From Segatella copri (GTDB lineage Bacteria > Bacteroidota > Bacteroidia > Bacteroidales > Bacteroidaceae), in NCBI RefSeq assembly GCF_009495355.1, contig NZ_VZAD01000003.1, positions 1 through 39,984 of the forward strand: DNA of 39,984 bases, given 5' to 3'. Position numbers and translations under genes: made by a program. The notes beneath the pieces are model-generated. The model had not been told where the DNA came from, ran no database searches, and was given only the letters and a program-made list of their open reading frames with translations. Below, in pieces: positions 39,939 to 39,984 of this stretch (its first letter is position 1; each line of letters begins with the position of its first letter).

Positions 39939-39984
39939 GTGTCGGGCATGACACTAACCTAACTGGTTTAACTCCAGTCGCAGG

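Noticed and set aside
1..39984. Phage, conjugative element or transposase genes
   Set aside because: No integrase, transposase, relaxase or phage structural gene was recognised; only repeat DNA hints at mobility.
39939..39984. Possible tRNA start at the right edge
   Set aside because: The last bases contain no cloverleaf arms that could be tested before the window ends.

Overview
The window is a chromosomal segment of a Bacteroidota, most likely Prevotellaceae (Prevotella/Segatella copri-like). The evidence is the repeated phylum-type promoter (TTTG, 19-21 nt, TAnnTTTG), the DUF4248 / HU-like / 'smalltalk' / amidase gene set, a TamL-type lipidated BamA-family protein, a GH43 glycosidase and a single-chain pyruvate:ferredoxin oxidoreductase. 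No rRNA, tRNA or CRISPR array was recognised.

Layout. 1-3.3 kb holds a DUF4248 gene, a YafQ-type toxin-antitoxin pair set between two copies of a dispersed repeat, then an HU-like DNA-binding protein, a 32-residue smalltalk protein and a zinc amidase. 3.4-5.2 kb holds a P-loop ATPase/PD-(D/E)XK protein behind three tandem 67-bp repeats that each carry a promoter-like element. 5.6-19.3 kb is an AT-rich defence island. A minus-strand run of nine closely packed genes (about 18.2 to 5.6 kb) reads XRE regulator, AIPR protein, SF2 helicase with C-terminal WG repeats, two cytosine-5 DNA methyltransferases, an unknown 161-aa protein, a McrB-like GTPase, a McrC/LlaJI-R2-like PD-(D/E)XK nuclease and a Vsr mismatch endonuclease, ending in a hairpin terminator. 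Two unknown genes are transcribed divergently from the XRE gene. 19.4-24.4 kb holds a zinc-ribbon protein, a WecG/TagA-type glycosyltransferase, and an operon of a divergent NAD+ DNA ligase with two tandem deoxynucleoside kinases. 24.9-39.9 kb is ordinary chromosome: a P-loop/CYTH protein, queD-queE, trxB, a YgbA-like gene, a metallo-beta-lactamase-fold hydrolase, a small lipoprotein, a TamL-like protein, a GH43 enzyme, an ATP-grasp-like protein, an AAA/DUF4143 ATPase, and the pyruvate:ferredoxin oxidoreductase gene.

How they work together. The core of the island (two m5C methyltransferases + McrB-like + McrC-like subunits) matches the plan of LlaJI/BsuMI restriction-modification systems, where the methyltransferases protect the host site and the NTP-driven McrB/McrC-like pair cuts unmethylated DNA. 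Vsr would repair T:G mismatches left by deaminated 5-methylcytosine. Adding an AIPR protein, an SF2 helicase-WG fusion, a controller-like XRE protein and an unknown subunit to one operon makes a composite system that I cannot match to a named one; it is the best candidate for something new here.

A family of about 200-bp hairpin-rich repeats occurs five times (679, 1664, 5329, 19746, 24534). Two copies, in inverted orientation with the same end facing inwards, bracket the defence island.
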